Positions 15,115-23,675 of a stretch of DNA of 64,000 nt are shown here, piece after piece. Position numbers and translations under genes: made by a program. How positions within the stretch are numbered: position 1 is the stretch's first letter; every line of letters starts with the position of its first letter. The notes under the pieces are model-generated. The model ran no database searches. It was not told where the DNA came from and saw nothing but the letters and a program-made list of their open reading frames with translations. The DNA comes from Sporomusa silvacetica DSM 10669 (GTDB lineage Bacteria > Bacillota > Negativicutes > Sporomusales > Sporomusaceae): assembly GCF_002257705.1 (NCBI RefSeq), contig NZ_LSLK01000059.1:452763-516762 (forward strand), written 5' to 3'.

Positions 15115-15600
15115 ATGTTTCAAATAGGTGATAAGATCTTTTATCCAATGCATGGTGGAGGTATTATCGAGAAGATCGAAGAGAAGGAAATATTTGGGCA
15201 AACACAACTTTATTATGTTGTGAATATACCTCATCGAAACATGCAGGTAATGCTCCCCTTGGATAAGACCGAGAAATTGGGGATGCGCCCGATAGTAGAT
15301 CCAGATACGCTGGATGATGTTCTCAGTACTTTCCACAGCGGTGAAACAGATTCGACACCAATGAATGATACGCAAAGGCAGCGACTGAACATGAGCAAGA
15401 TCAAGACTGGTGATATCTGCGAAGAAGTCGCCGTCATCCGGGATCTACTCAGAATTAAAAATAAGCGCAAGTTGGGAATGGCTGACAAGAACATGCTTGA
15501 TAATGCTCGACAAATTCTGATCAGCGAAGTCGTACTAGTAAAAGACATTCCCCACGATCAAGCTACTCATCTGTTAGATGAAATATGCGATCTTCAATAA
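15115..15600 (+). CDS. CarD-family transcriptional regulator
   Basis: A 161-aa protein. The N-terminal CarD/TRCF RNA-polymerase-interacting domain reads MFQIGDKIFYPMHGGGIIEK and YYVVNIPHRNMQVMLPLDKT; the C-terminal half is helical and contains RKLGMADKNMLDNARQILIS. CarD proteins bind the RNA polymerase beta subunit and tune promoter opening. I chose the ATG at 15115, six bases after GGGGGTG; an upstream in-frame ATG at 15076 would place the start inside the promoter. The gene is monocistronic, ending at a terminator. Confidence 0.85.
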   Translation: MFQIGDKIFYPMHGGGIIEKIEEKEIFGQTQLYYVVNIPHRNMQVMLPLDKTEKLGMRPIVDPDTLDDVLSTFHSGETDSTPMNDTQRQRLNMSKIKTGDICEEVAVIRDLLRIKNKRKLGMADKNMLDNARQILISEVVLVKDIPHDQATHLLDEICDLQ

Positions 15601-15610
15601 TATTACCAGT

Positions 15611-15643
15611 AAAAACCCTGGCCACTTGGCTTAGGGTTTTTTT
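15611..15643 (+). terminator. Terminator of the CarD-like gene
   Basis: AAAAACCCT ... AGGGTTTTTTT with an inner GGCC/GGC pairing directly follows the stop codon region and ends in a T-run. Confidence 0.85.
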
Positions 15644-15659
15644 CTGTTTATTATATAAA

Positions 15660-16922
15660 CTATTTATAGATAGTCCAATTATCAATAAGTCCACCGCTTT
15701 GCTTAACTGCCTTCACCTGTAGCGTAGTCTGACTGACTGTTACAACCAGATAATTGGGTTCGTCCTGCGGATCATAGAAAAACTCATCCCAATCCTTGGC
15801 TAGTAAATTCTGGTAGGTTTTAGTACCGCTCCGGCCTGTGGCTACATATATTGTCCCCTGATCCGGGCTAGCTGTTACCATGCCGCCACGAAGCGGATAA
15901 GTCCGGGCGTAGGCGTGATCATGGCCGGTAAAAACAACGTCTACATGATATTTATCAAAAATAGGTCCAAAAGCCTTGCTGATAGTAATCTCACCATCCC
16001 CTGGCTTGTTATTGTAGAGCGGGCGATGGATAAAGCCAAGCTTCCACTTTTTCCGGGTGCTTTGCAGGTCGTTTTCCAGCCAGGTTTTTTGACGTTCCAG
16101 CATGTCTGGCACAAATGCATGTTGCTCCCCTTCCTGACTGTTTAACATAACGAAATGTACATCCCCATAATCGAAGGAATACACCTGCCCCATCAGGTTA
16201 TCAGGACCATTTAGTGGCAATTTTATTTGTGATGTAAATAATACCGGCAGGGTGAACTGGCGGCGCTGTGATGTATAGAACTCATGATTGCCTGTCACAG
16301 GCATAACAGGGATTGTATCAACAACACCTTGCCCTGCTCTAAACCAGCTGTTCCACTGGGAATAATCCTGACCTACGTCAACAAGATCGCCCACATTGGT
16401 AAAGAAAGCGGCCTGATGGTTAGCTTGATAGGCCTGGTGCAAGGTAGTTCCCCACACATTATAATTAATGCTCTGCGAGTCGCCAAATACCAAAAAAGTG
16501 AAATTCTGTGCTATTGACGGCGCTGTAGTGAAATACTGTGGCTGGCTCCAACCTTCTGTCCCACCCACCCGGTAAACATAACGGGTATTGGGCTTAAGGC
16601 CAGTCAAGATACTTGAATGAATGGCCATCTCCCCGATATTCGTATGAAGTGCTTCGACGCCAGCAGTTATAGTTATGGCATGATCTGGAAATAGGTGTCC
16701 GCTCACGGCCTCGGCATACTGCACCTGCCCGCCAACCGTAGCAACCGCCGTTCGCCAGGTTATTGTCTGTGTAGTTTTAGGATCAGCTGACCAGGTTAAT
16801 GTAATATTCTCTGGAGCAGCTGTGGCCCCAATAGTAATTGACGAAAAAAAGGCTGACGAAGAACCTAACACCAAGACAATAACAAGAAAAAAGATATGTA
16901 AAAACAGTTTTGGTTTTCGCAT
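15660..16922 (-). CDS. Secreted purple-acid-phosphatase-like metallophosphoesterase
   Basis: A 420-aa protein with an N-terminal signal segment (KLFLHIFFLVIVLVLGSSSA), a fibronectin-III-like domain (ITLTWSADPKTTQTITWRTA, GLKPNTRYVYRVGG) and a calcineurin-like domain. Metal motifs are visible: VFGDSQS, NVGDLVDVG, PVTGNHEFY, LGFIHRPLY and VFTGHDHAYART. This is the layout of purple acid phosphatases and related phosphodiesterases, exported here. The ATG at 16922 follows AGGTGG; a GTG at 16931 lies within that site. It reads toward the CarD-like gene and is not obviously part of an operon. Confidence 0.85.
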   Translation of the reverse strand: MRKPKLFLHIFFLVIVLVLGSSSAFFSSITIGATAAPENITLTWSADPKTTQTITWRTAVATVGGQVQYAEAVSGHLFPDHAITITAGVEALHTNIGEMAIHSSILTGLKPNTRYVYRVGGTEGWSQPQYFTTAPSIAQNFTFLVFGDSQSINYNVWGTTLHQAYQANHQAAFFTNVGDLVDVGQDYSQWNSWFRAGQGVVDTIPVMPVTGNHEFYTSQRRQFTLPVLFTSQIKLPLNGPDNLMGQVYSFDYGDVHFVMLNSQEGEQHAFVPDMLERQKTWLENDLQSTRKKWKLGFIHRPLYNNKPGDGEITISKAFGPIFDKYHVDVVFTGHDHAYARTYPLRGGMVTASPDQGTIYVATGRSGTKTYQNLLAKDWDEFFYDPQDEPNYLVVTVSQTTLQVKAVKQSGGLIDNWTIYK

Positions 16923-16972
16923 CAATTCCACCTGACCTCTGCTTTTCTATATTATACTATCTTGACAATATC

Positions 16973-18433
16973 TTATTTTCCTATATTTCGCAAGCAATAC
17001 TGGGATATAATTTCACCCAATATTCTCACTCCCTGCAGTATTTCTTCCGAACAAACTACCGCAAAACTAAGCCGGATAAAACGGTCAGGCGCATGACGAG
17101 GAAAAAATGCCGTACCAGGAGTTAGCAACACACCCTGCTGCTGAGCCGCTTCAACAACCTGCTGAGCAGATACCCCTTCCGGTAAAGCTAACCAACAGGT
17201 AAGCCCACCCCTAGGTCGGTGGCAAGTAACGGCAGGTGGTAAAAACTGCTCGATGGCAGCCAGCGTTGTTTGATATCGTTCTAGGTAAATGCGGCGAATG
17301 GCTGCAATGTGCCGCTGCCAGATGCCTTTGCGTAAATAGAGATCAAAAGCGCGTTGCGTCAAACCTGAAGTAGAAATATCCGAATTGTGCTTACTAGCCA
17401 ATACTTTTGCCACCATGGACGGCGGCATTAATAAAAAAGCTAATCTGAGACCTGGCATAAAGATTTTAGAAAAACTTTTTAAGTATATAACCCGCTGGTC
17501 ACGGTCCAGTGCCTTTAGCGGTGCCAAGGGCGCGTCAGAAACATCCAGTTCACTGATATAGTCATCTTCCAAAATTAGCACATTATATCGCCGGGCAAGA
17601 CCAATTAACCGATTCCTTTTGCCAAGTGAATAGGAATAACCTGTCGGGTTCTGGATATTCGCCATTACATAAATCAGTTTAGGACGAAATGATCTGATTT
17701 TGGCTTCCAATTCCTGAATATTAATTCCGTCACTTTCCATATTTATTTCAACAATTTTAGCACCGCGGGAACGAAAAGCCGCAATGGCACCAGGATAAGT
17801 GGGATTTTCGGTAAACACATAGTCTCCATAATTTAATACAGCCTTCGCAACAATATCTATGCCTTGCTGGGCTCCTGAAATAATCTGAACATTATTGGCC
17901 TGCGCTTTGATCCCCTGTTCCTTTAGATAAGTGGAAATCGCCTGCCGTAAGGGCTCAAATCCCTGGCTGTCCTGATAGCTAAACGCCTTGCCCTGATCTC
18001 GATCCAGGACTTCGATTAACAAATTTTTAAAATCGTCAATTGGCAATAAATCAGGCGGCGGCATTACAGTGGCAAAATCAAGACAATTTTTCCCTGGGTG
18101 TACTGTAACAGGTGGTAGAGGCTCTATCTCGATTACAGCAGCAGGCTGATATTCGGTATCGCCATTGACTAGTATTTCAGCTACATAACTGCCGCTGCCG
18201 GCACGGGAAAAGATATAGCCGTTTTGCTCCAGTAATTTATAGGCATTAACCACCGTCCCCGGATTAACCGCCAAAAAAACCGCTAGCTTACGCACCGGCG
18301 GCAGTAAATAGCCATAACTCAATTTGCCGCTGATAATCAGCTCGCGCAAGTGATCATACAACTGGACATATAGGGATATTTTACTGTTTTTTATTAATTG
18401 TATCGATACAAATTCTAAAAATTCCTGAGTCAT
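16973..18433 (-). CDS. pdxR: PdxR-type MocR regulator (GntR HTH plus aminotransferase domain)
   Basis: A 486-aa MocR protein. A GntR winged helix occupies about residues 15-85 (LRELIISGKLSYGYLLPPVR, VNPGTVVNAYKLLEQNGYIF), followed by a class I aminotransferase-like domain of ~370 residues (ISGAQQGIDIVAKAVLNYGD, YVMANIQNPTGYSYS and the PLP Lys in YLKSFSKIFMPGLRLAF). It is divergent from pdxST, the layout of known PdxR regulators, which sense pyridoxal phosphate and activate vitamin B6 synthesis. A perfect palindrome TTGTATCGATACAA lies inside its first codons, and two related sites lie in the intergenic region, suggesting autoregulation. Confidence 0.9.
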   Translation of the reverse strand: MTQEFLEFVSIQLIKNSKISLYVQLYDHLRELIISGKLSYGYLLPPVRKLAVFLAVNPGTVVNAYKLLEQNGYIFSRAGSGSYVAEILVNGDTEYQPAAVIEIEPLPPVTVHPGKNCLDFATVMPPPDLLPIDDFKNLLIEVLDRDQGKAFSYQDSQGFEPLRQAISTYLKEQGIKAQANNVQIISGAQQGIDIVAKAVLNYGDYVFTENPTYPGAIAAFRSRGAKIVEINMESDGINIQELEAKIRSFRPKLIYVMANIQNPTGYSYSLGKRNRLIGLARRYNVLILEDDYISELDVSDAPLAPLKALDRDQRVIYLKSFSKIFMPGLRLAFLLMPPSMVAKVLASKHNSDISTSGLTQRAFDLYLRKGIWQRHIAAIRRIYLERYQTTLAAIEQFLPPAVTCHRPRGGLTCWLALPEGVSAQQVVEAAQQQGVLLTPGTAFFPRHAPDRFIRLSFAVVCSEEILQGVRILGEIISQYCLRNIGK

Positions 18434-18506
18434 CTTGTTTTTTTTCCCCTACCTTGCTATAATTACAAAAATTTTGTATTAATACATTGAAATCGTATCG
18501 GTACAA
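18398..18506. promoter_or_regulatory. Three putative PdxR operators
   Basis: TTGTATCGATACAA at 18398-18411 (inside the pdxR start), TTGTATTAATACAT at 18474-18487 and TCGTATCGGTACAA at 18493-18506 share the core TTGTAT--ATACAA. They lie between and within the divergent pdxR and pdxS starts. Binding by PdxR is inferred from position and from the palindromic sites known for this family. Confidence 0.65.
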
Positions 18507-18555
18507 TTATTTTAGCAGAACTATTCTTTTTATGCAAAGAGGAGGACAATAAATT

Positions 18556-19434
18556 ATGCAAAACCAATATCAACTTAACAAAAATTTAGCCCAAATGCTA
18601 AAAGGTGGCGTCATTATGGATGTTACCAATGCGGAGCAGGCAAAAATTGCTGAAACAGCCGGAGCCGTTGCTGTTATGGCGCTGGAAAGAGTACCGGCCG
18701 ACATTCGCAAAGATGGCGGCGTAGCCCGGATGTCTGATCCGAAAATGATTCGTGAAATTAAAGCCACCGTTACGATACCTGTTATGGCTAAAGCTAGAAT
18801 TGGCCATTTTGTTGAAGCCCAAATTCTTGAAGCTTTGGGTATTGACTATGTTGACGAAAGTGAAGTCTTAACCCCGGCTGATGAGTCCTACCACATTAAT
18901 AAACGCGATTTCAAAATCCCCTTTGTCTGCGGTGCCCGCAACCTTGGCGAAGCTTTACGCCGTATTGGCGAAGGTGCCGCTATGATCCGCACCAAGGGAG
19001 AAGCCGGCACAGGCAATGTTGTCGAAGCTGTCCGGCATATGCGTACAATGCTGGCCGATATGCGCCGGGTAAAAGCAGCACCGCCAGAAGAACTAATGAG
19101 CATTGCTAAGGAAATGAGCGCCCCCTTTGACCTTATTGAGTATATATGGAAACATGGTAAATTGCCTGTTGTTAACTTCGCTGCAGGCGGTATTGCCACT
19201 CCAGCAGACGCAGCCCTCATGATGCAGCTGGGCTGCGATGGTGTATTTGTCGGTTCAGGTATTTTCAAATCAGGTGATCCTGCCAAACGTGCCAAAGCCA
19301 TTGTCGAAGCCACTACTCACTACAATGATCCTGAGTTATTAGCCAAAATCTCAGAAAATCTAGGCGAACCTATGGTCGGCATTGAAATGGACAAGCTTGA
19401 ACCAGCCGAGCGTTTGGCTAGCAGAGGGTGGTAG
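18556..19434 (+). CDS. pdxS: Pyridoxal 5'-phosphate synthase subunit PdxS
   Basis: A 292-aa (beta/alpha)8 barrel with the family signature at almost every segment: LAQMLKGGVIMDVTNAEQAK, ALERVPADIRKDGGVARMSD, MAKARIGHFVEAQILEALGI, YVDESEVLTPADE, VCGARNLGEALRRI and MIRTKGEAGTGN. The catalytic lysines lie in IPVMAKARIGH and MIRTKGEAG. PdxS condenses ribose 5-phosphate, glyceraldehyde 3-phosphate and ammonia from PdxT into pyridoxal phosphate. GAGGAGG precedes the ATG. The C-terminus is usual (ERLASRGW), and pdxT follows directly. Confidence 0.97.
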   Translation: MQNQYQLNKNLAQMLKGGVIMDVTNAEQAKIAETAGAVAVMALERVPADIRKDGGVARMSDPKMIREIKATVTIPVMAKARIGHFVEAQILEALGIDYVDESEVLTPADESYHINKRDFKIPFVCGARNLGEALRRIGEGAAMIRTKGEAGTGNVVEAVRHMRTMLADMRRVKAAPPEELMSIAKEMSAPFDLIEYIWKHGKLPVVNFAAGGIATPADAALMMQLGCDGVFVGSGIFKSGDPAKRAKAIVEATTHYNDPELLAKISENLGEPMVGIEMDKLEPAERLASRGW

Positions 19435-19436
19435 TC

Positions 19437-20030
19437 TTGCTCACCATCGGCGTTCTCGCCCTCCAAGGAGCTGTACAGGAACATCTGGATTGTTTACATT
19501 CACTTCCTGGGGTAACAGGTATTCCCGTAAAAAAAGCCGCTGACCTCAATGGTATCGCCGGACTTATCCTGCCTGGTGGCGAATCCACTGCCATCGGCAA
19601 ACTGCTGCAAGAGTTTCAGCTAGCCCCCCTATTAATTGCCAAAATACGCGCTGGCCTGCCTGTATGGGGGACCTGCGCGGGCATGATACTTTTAGCCAAA
19701 ACCATTGTGGACCAACCCAACTGCCATCTAGGGCTGATGGATATTACCGTCCAGCGAAATGCTTACGGCAGTCAGCTAAACAGCTTCACAACCAATGTGC
19801 TTATACCAGCAGTTTCGTCTGCGCCACTCCCCCTGGTTTTCATTCGAGCCCCTTATGTGGCAAAGGCCGGCCCGAACGTCAAAGTGCTGGCAACAGTAGC
19901 TGATAAAATTGTCGCTGTGGAGCAGGGCAACATGCTGGCTACTGCTTTTCACCCCGAACTAACTGGCAATCTGGAGTTTCATAAATACTTTGTTGCCAAA
20001 GCTGGCAAACAAAAATTAACATTTTCTTAA
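19437..20030 (+). CDS. pdxT: Pyridoxal 5'-phosphate synthase glutaminase subunit PdxT
   Basis: A 197-aa class I glutamine amidotransferase that supplies ammonia to PdxS. Motifs: IGVLALQGAVQEHLDCL, LILPGGESTAIGKLL, the nucleophile in VWGTCAGMILLA, and the catalytic His-x-Glu in TAFHPELTGN. I chose the TTG at 19437, five bases after the AGAGGGTGG site; it gives the standard N-terminus (M)LTIGVLALQG. A GTG at 19428 that overlaps the pdxS stop is the alternative. Confidence 0.95.
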   Translation: MLTIGVLALQGAVQEHLDCLHSLPGVTGIPVKKAADLNGIAGLILPGGESTAIGKLLQEFQLAPLLIAKIRAGLPVWGTCAGMILLAKTIVDQPNCHLGLMDITVQRNAYGSQLNSFTTNVLIPAVSSAPLPLVFIRAPYVAKAGPNVKVLATVADKIVAVEQGNMLATAFHPELTGNLEFHKYFVAKAGKQKLTFS

Positions 20031-20104
20031 CACAACTTGTCTATCACGACTCCCAGCAATTTGTTATATTAAAGAATAACATGTTTGCGGGAGGGAATTA
20101 ATAG

Positions 20105-20347
20105 ATGCGTGAAACAATCACAATTAATCGGATTACCCAATGCTCATTTACCGGCAAGGAAGTTGCGCAGCAGTTCTCAGCTTACGTTCTTACCAAGCAA
20201 GAGCCTACGCCTGGCAGTGAACTGCTAACAAAGTACTGTAGTGGCGAAAGTACCTGCAAAAGCGCTGATTGCCAATTCATAGTAGGATTGTCAGGAAAAC
20301 ACTACTCAAAAGCAATTGATAGCATCTTTAAGTATATCAACGAATAA
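20105..20347 (+). CDS. Hypothetical 80-aa protein with four Cys
   Basis: It starts MRETITINRITQCSFTGKEV and contains KYCSGESTCKSADCQFIVGL, so three Cys lie in a short window (C-x6-C-x5-C) with one earlier Cys; they might bind metal. GGGAGGGAA precedes the ATG and a terminator follows the stop, so it is a convincing monocistronic gene. The family is not recognised. Confidence 0.65.
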   Translation: MRETITINRITQCSFTGKEVAQQFSAYVLTKQEPTPGSELLTKYCSGESTCKSADCQFIVGLSGKHYSKAIDSIFKYINE

Positions 20348-20349
20348 TC

Positions 20350-20393
20350 TAAAGGCAGCCTTTACTCACACCGGAGATTAGGCCGCCTTTTAG
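20350..20393 (+). terminator. Terminator of the 80-aa gene
   Basis: AAAGGCAGCC and GGCCGCCTTT pair, followed by TTAGATTT. The stem has one mismatch and a long loop, so it is moderate in strength. Confidence 0.55.
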
Positions 20394-20474
20394 ATTTAAA
20401 AGCAATAAACTTACCCCTTCTTTCCGTATGTAAAGCATTAGTTTTGCAAACAATAATCACCAGGAGGTGATGCT

Positions 20475-20600
20475 GTGGCTAAGAATAATGCCAATGACTC
20501 TTTAGCTCAGAAACAGGCAAAAGAACAAAACCAGAACCGCCAAAATACGCATAGCAGCGGCGATAAACATCTCAATGGACCCAATCATCCAGCAACCTGA
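20475..20600 (+). CDS. Small hydrophilic protein, possibly a small acid-soluble spore protein
   Basis: A 41-aa ORF that starts at GTG after a strong AGGAGGTG site: MAKNNANDSLAQKQAKEQNQ, then NRQNTHSSGDKHLNGPNHPA-T. It is rich in Asn, Gln, Lys and His with no hydrophobic core, like minor spore proteins of the SspK/SspN/SspP type (the NGPNHPA tail recalls them). Family membership is a guess from composition. Confidence 0.5.
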   Translation: MAKNNANDSLAQKQAKEQNQNRQNTHSSGDKHLNGPNHPAT

Positions 20601-20660
20601 GAGCAGCATAGACTGCTACCTAAGGAAACACTAAAATAAAATTTATTTAGAGGTGTAAAG

Positions 20661-20810
20661 ATGACTAAAGGAGATAGCGGCGCAACGCAACAAGATATAT
20701 TTAACAAAAATGTGTCCGAGCAGGCGATGGTGAAGTACAATAACCCTGCGACAAGCGGAAAAATTCAAGATAAACTACGTAATCGCCGTGACCCTAACAT
20801 TCACTCATAA
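20661..20810 (+). CDS. Small hydrophilic protein of unknown function
   Basis: A 49-aa ORF starting MTKGDSGATQQDIFNKNVSE and ending IQDKLRNRRDPNIHS. A short purine-rich GAGGTG lies upstream of the ATG. It is charged, lacks Cys and lacks hydrophobic stretches. It follows the 41-aa spore-like ORF by 60 bases and precedes a terminator, so the two may form one transcript expressed in the forespore (inference). Confidence 0.5.
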   Translation: MTKGDSGATQQDIFNKNVSEQAMVKYNNPATSGKIQDKLRNRRDPNIHS

Positions 20811-20879
20811 TCCAGGTAAATCGCGCACATAAATCCCCGGGAACTGAAGATACTAGCAATAGATTATTCTCTCCCCCAT

Positions 20880-20904
20880 TAGGCCGCATGGCCTATTTTT
20901 TTTT
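20880..20904 (+). terminator. Rho-independent terminator
   Basis: TAGGCC-GCAT-GGCCTA followed by nine or more T. It ends the transcript of the two small genes. Confidence 0.85.
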
Positions 20905-21067
20905 ATGCCTGCTAAACCATTTTAAACAAATCCTTACATATTCATGGAATTTCACAAGGAAACAAGGAAACAAGGCAAATCTCAGAGAAGATTTATGTAA
21001 AAACCGTGTACATTGACAGTACTTATACATATATATTATAGATCAAATCCATTATTACGAGGCAATT

Positions 21068-22723
21068 ATGAACGATTGTTTTTTGGAAGTAAACGATAAT
21101 AAAGTTAGTCTTAACAACAGAAAAACCGTATACGAGATAAACCCCGGCCCCATTTTAGTAAGCCGGTTGGATCGTGAGGGCAAACTGGTACAGGTGAGCT
21201 ATAATGACCCAAGTACCGGCATGGCAACACAAAATATCCTGGGGAAGAACCTTACTTACTTTCGCCTTGAATTGCAGAATTTTAAAAAATGTAAATACCA
21301 TTTAAAACGAGCTTTTGCCAATGCACAAAAGGAAGTGTTTCAGCTGAATGTAGGCATACGGCAATACCACATTTCCTTGCTTCCTGAGAAAAGTAGCAAC
21401 AAGGAAATAGAATTCGTACTTGCCATAGTGTGTGATATGACTAAAGAACAAAAAGTACTCGATCAATTAATAGTCCATGAAGATAAATTATGTGCGAGTC
21501 AGCATAATTTAGAAATGGCGCAGAAAATTGCTAAACTGGGTTATTTTGAGTGGGATAGTAGCAATGGTATCCTGTATTGCTCAGATCAACAATATAAAAA
21601 CTTTGGTTATACACCGCAAAAAACTGCACCAACAGTAGACCTTTTTGCCAGGCGGATTCATCCTGATGATAGTGCGATTGTAAAATCAACGGTAGCCGAG
21701 ATCAAAAACGCAGAATATTCGGAATTGGAATTTAGAGTCCTAAAGAGTGATGATTCTGTTGGCTGGGTCTATGCCCGGCTTAACGCAATTACAAACCAAC
21801 AGGGGCGCTTAACCAAAGTATTGGGAGTAACCCAGGATATTACGAAAAAAAAACAGGCAGAAAACCGCATCATCAAGGCAGAACAGGACTTGATTTTCAT
21901 TAATCACGTTAACACGCGCAGTAATTATCTGAATCGCTTACTGGTAAATGATTATCCATTGGAATATACAAGCAAAGCTCTCAGCGAGTTTGGCCTCGAA
22001 AGCCACGTGGTGTATTGTTGCTTTGTGATTCAATTGGCTGACAGTATGGGAAACACAGGTAAGACAGACACTTGTGAAGATGATACAGCAGAGATAAAAC
22101 AACAGGTTCTCATCTGGCTTGCAGACAAAGGGCATGATAAAATATGGAACTTAAACAATAAGATCATTCTCTTAGTATCGCTAGCAGACGAAGCTATTAG
22201 CACCAAGCAATATCAACTGGACTTCGCTCATCAACTGACTCACGAAATAAAAAAACGGTTCCCTGCTCTCCGTACAATAATTGGTATATCAGGCTCATCC
22301 AGCATTCCCCTCAATATTAAGGATGTATATGAAAAAGCTAACCGCGCGGCTATTGTTGCAAGCGCAGATAGCCGACCACAGATCGTTCACTTTGATGATA
22401 TTGGGCTTTACGAAATTGCTTTTCAACTTATAAAAGATAAAAATATTGTCACCTTAGCCGCCAGCACGATCGGACGGCTTGTGGAATATGACCAGATTCG
22501 CGAAGGTAATTTATTATTAACATTAAAATACCTTCTGGAAGGCGATAGCTTGAAAGCAGTCGCCAAAAAGCTCTATATTCATCCCAATACCGCAATATGG
22601 CGAAAACATCGCATAGAAGAATTGCTGCAAATGTCATTAGACAAAATGGAAACCAAGGTAACACTTATGTTGCATTTAAAAATTTGGGAACTACAGCATA
22701 AAACAGCTTTAGAAAAGAAATAG
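21068..22723 (+). CDS. PAS-domain regulator with PucR/CdaR-type C-terminal HTH
   Basis: A 551-aa cytoplasmic protein. Residues 20-135 look like a first PAS-like domain. A second PAS with a PAC segment lies at about 150-270 (IAKLGYFEWDSSNGILYCSD, RRIHPDD, VLGVTQDITKKKQAE). A CdaR-like GGDEF-related domain follows at about 290-460, then the PucR HTH at 480-540 (LLLTLKYLLEGDSLKAVAKK, LYIHPNTAIWRKHRIEELL). PucR/CdaR proteins regulate purine, sugar-acid or other catabolic genes; the target is not visible here because a terminator follows and no catabolic gene is adjacent. Confidence 0.82.
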   Translation: MNDCFLEVNDNKVSLNNRKTVYEINPGPILVSRLDREGKLVQVSYNDPSTGMATQNILGKNLTYFRLELQNFKKCKYHLKRAFANAQKEVFQLNVGIRQYHISLLPEKSSNKEIEFVLAIVCDMTKEQKVLDQLIVHEDKLCASQHNLEMAQKIAKLGYFEWDSSNGILYCSDQQYKNFGYTPQKTAPTVDLFARRIHPDDSAIVKSTVAEIKNAEYSELEFRVLKSDDSVGWVYARLNAITNQQGRLTKVLGVTQDITKKKQAENRIIKAEQDLIFINHVNTRSNYLNRLLVNDYPLEYTSKALSEFGLESHVVYCCFVIQLADSMGNTGKTDTCEDDTAEIKQQVLIWLADKGHDKIWNLNNKIILLVSLADEAISTKQYQLDFAHQLTHEIKKRFPALRTIIGISGSSSIPLNIKDVYEKANRAAIVASADSRPQIVHFDDIGLYEIAFQLIKDKNIVTLAASTIGRLVEYDQIREGNLLLTLKYLLEGDSLKAVAKKLYIHPNTAIWRKHRIEELLQMSLDKMETKVTLMLHLKIWELQHKTALEKK

Positions 22724-22777
22724 TAGTCATCCTTGCTTATTACACAAAAACTATACTTTTGGATACTATAAAAATAA

Positions 22778-22820
22778 GAGCAGCTATTGTTATACTGATA
22801 CAATAGCTGCTCCCATTTTC
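22778..22820 (+). terminator. Terminator of the PAS-PucR gene
   Basis: GAGCAGCTATTGT and ACAATAGCTGCTC form a perfect 13-bp stem followed by CCATTTTC. Confidence 0.8.
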
Positions 22821-22962
22821 TAGTATCTGGCCCAATAGTATATTTATATTATTTGCCCTACAATTATAAATTAAGTAGAACTTTGACGCATTTAATTATA
22901 GTAGGGATTTTTGGGAGAGTGATGATACACGATTGTATGGCATCAAATCGCGGAGACTGCAA

Positions 22963-23673
22963 ATGCTTCCAAAGTATGACAAAACGCTAGACATAATATC
23001 ATCAACCTTTAAAAAAGTCCGGATATTTGATGAAGTCCCAATCGCCGAATGCAAAGAATTAGCTGAGAATTACATCGAACTTATGATTGATATCGAGGGT
23101 GTTCTTGATAACCTTTACCGGATTCAGACACATCATGAGTATACCTTTACCCACTCTCTTCATGTAGCCATACTTACCGGACTCCTGGGAAAATGGACAG
23201 GCTTTACGGGCACAATGCTAAAAGACTTTATCTTATCCGGGCTATTGCATGATATCGGGAAAGTGCTTGTTCCCCGGGAAATACTTGATAAGCCAGGACC
23301 ACTCACTACTGAAGAAATCGACATTATCAAGCTGCATTCAGAACAAGGCTATCATTTGTTAAGCAATTGTTACGATGTTTCTCAAGAAGTGAAATTAGGG
23401 GTACTGCAGCACCACGAAAGAGAAGATGGCAGCGGCTATCCATTTGGTTTAAAAGAAAAGGATTTGAACATTTGCGCTAAGTTTGTGGCCATTGCAGATA
23501 TTTATGATGCAATGACCTCAGACCGGGCGTATCGAAAAAAAATACCGCCGTTTACTGCTATCAATTTAATGCTTAATCAAATGTACGGCAAACTTGACTC
23601 AGTCATTTGCTTAACGCTTTCAGCCAAACTCCAGAATTATATAAATCCTATCAATAAACAGCAGGAGGAATAA
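22963..23673 (+). CDS. HD-GYP domain phosphodiesterase
   Basis: A 236-aa protein that is mostly one HD-GYP domain. Motifs: FTHSLHVAILTGLLG, LLHDIGKVLVPREILDKPG (the HD pair), LGVLQHHEREDGSGYPFGL and VAIADIYDAMTSDRAYRKK. HD-GYP enzymes hydrolyse cyclic di-GMP. The ATG at 22963 follows GGAGA; earlier in-frame TTG codons lack a site. The gene is two bases upstream of a PocR-chemoreceptor gene and is followed by a CheW gene, so the three form one signalling operon. Confidence 0.85.
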   Translation: MLPKYDKTLDIISSTFKKVRIFDEVPIAECKELAENYIELMIDIEGVLDNLYRIQTHHEYTFTHSLHVAILTGLLGKWTGFTGTMLKDFILSGLLHDIGKVLVPREILDKPGPLTTEEIDIIKLHSEQGYHLLSNCYDVSQEVKLGVLQHHEREDGSGYPFGLKEKDLNICAKFVAIADIYDAMTSDRAYRKKIPPFTAINLMLNQMYGKLDSVICLTLSAKLQNYINPINKQQEE

Positions 23674-23675
23674 TT

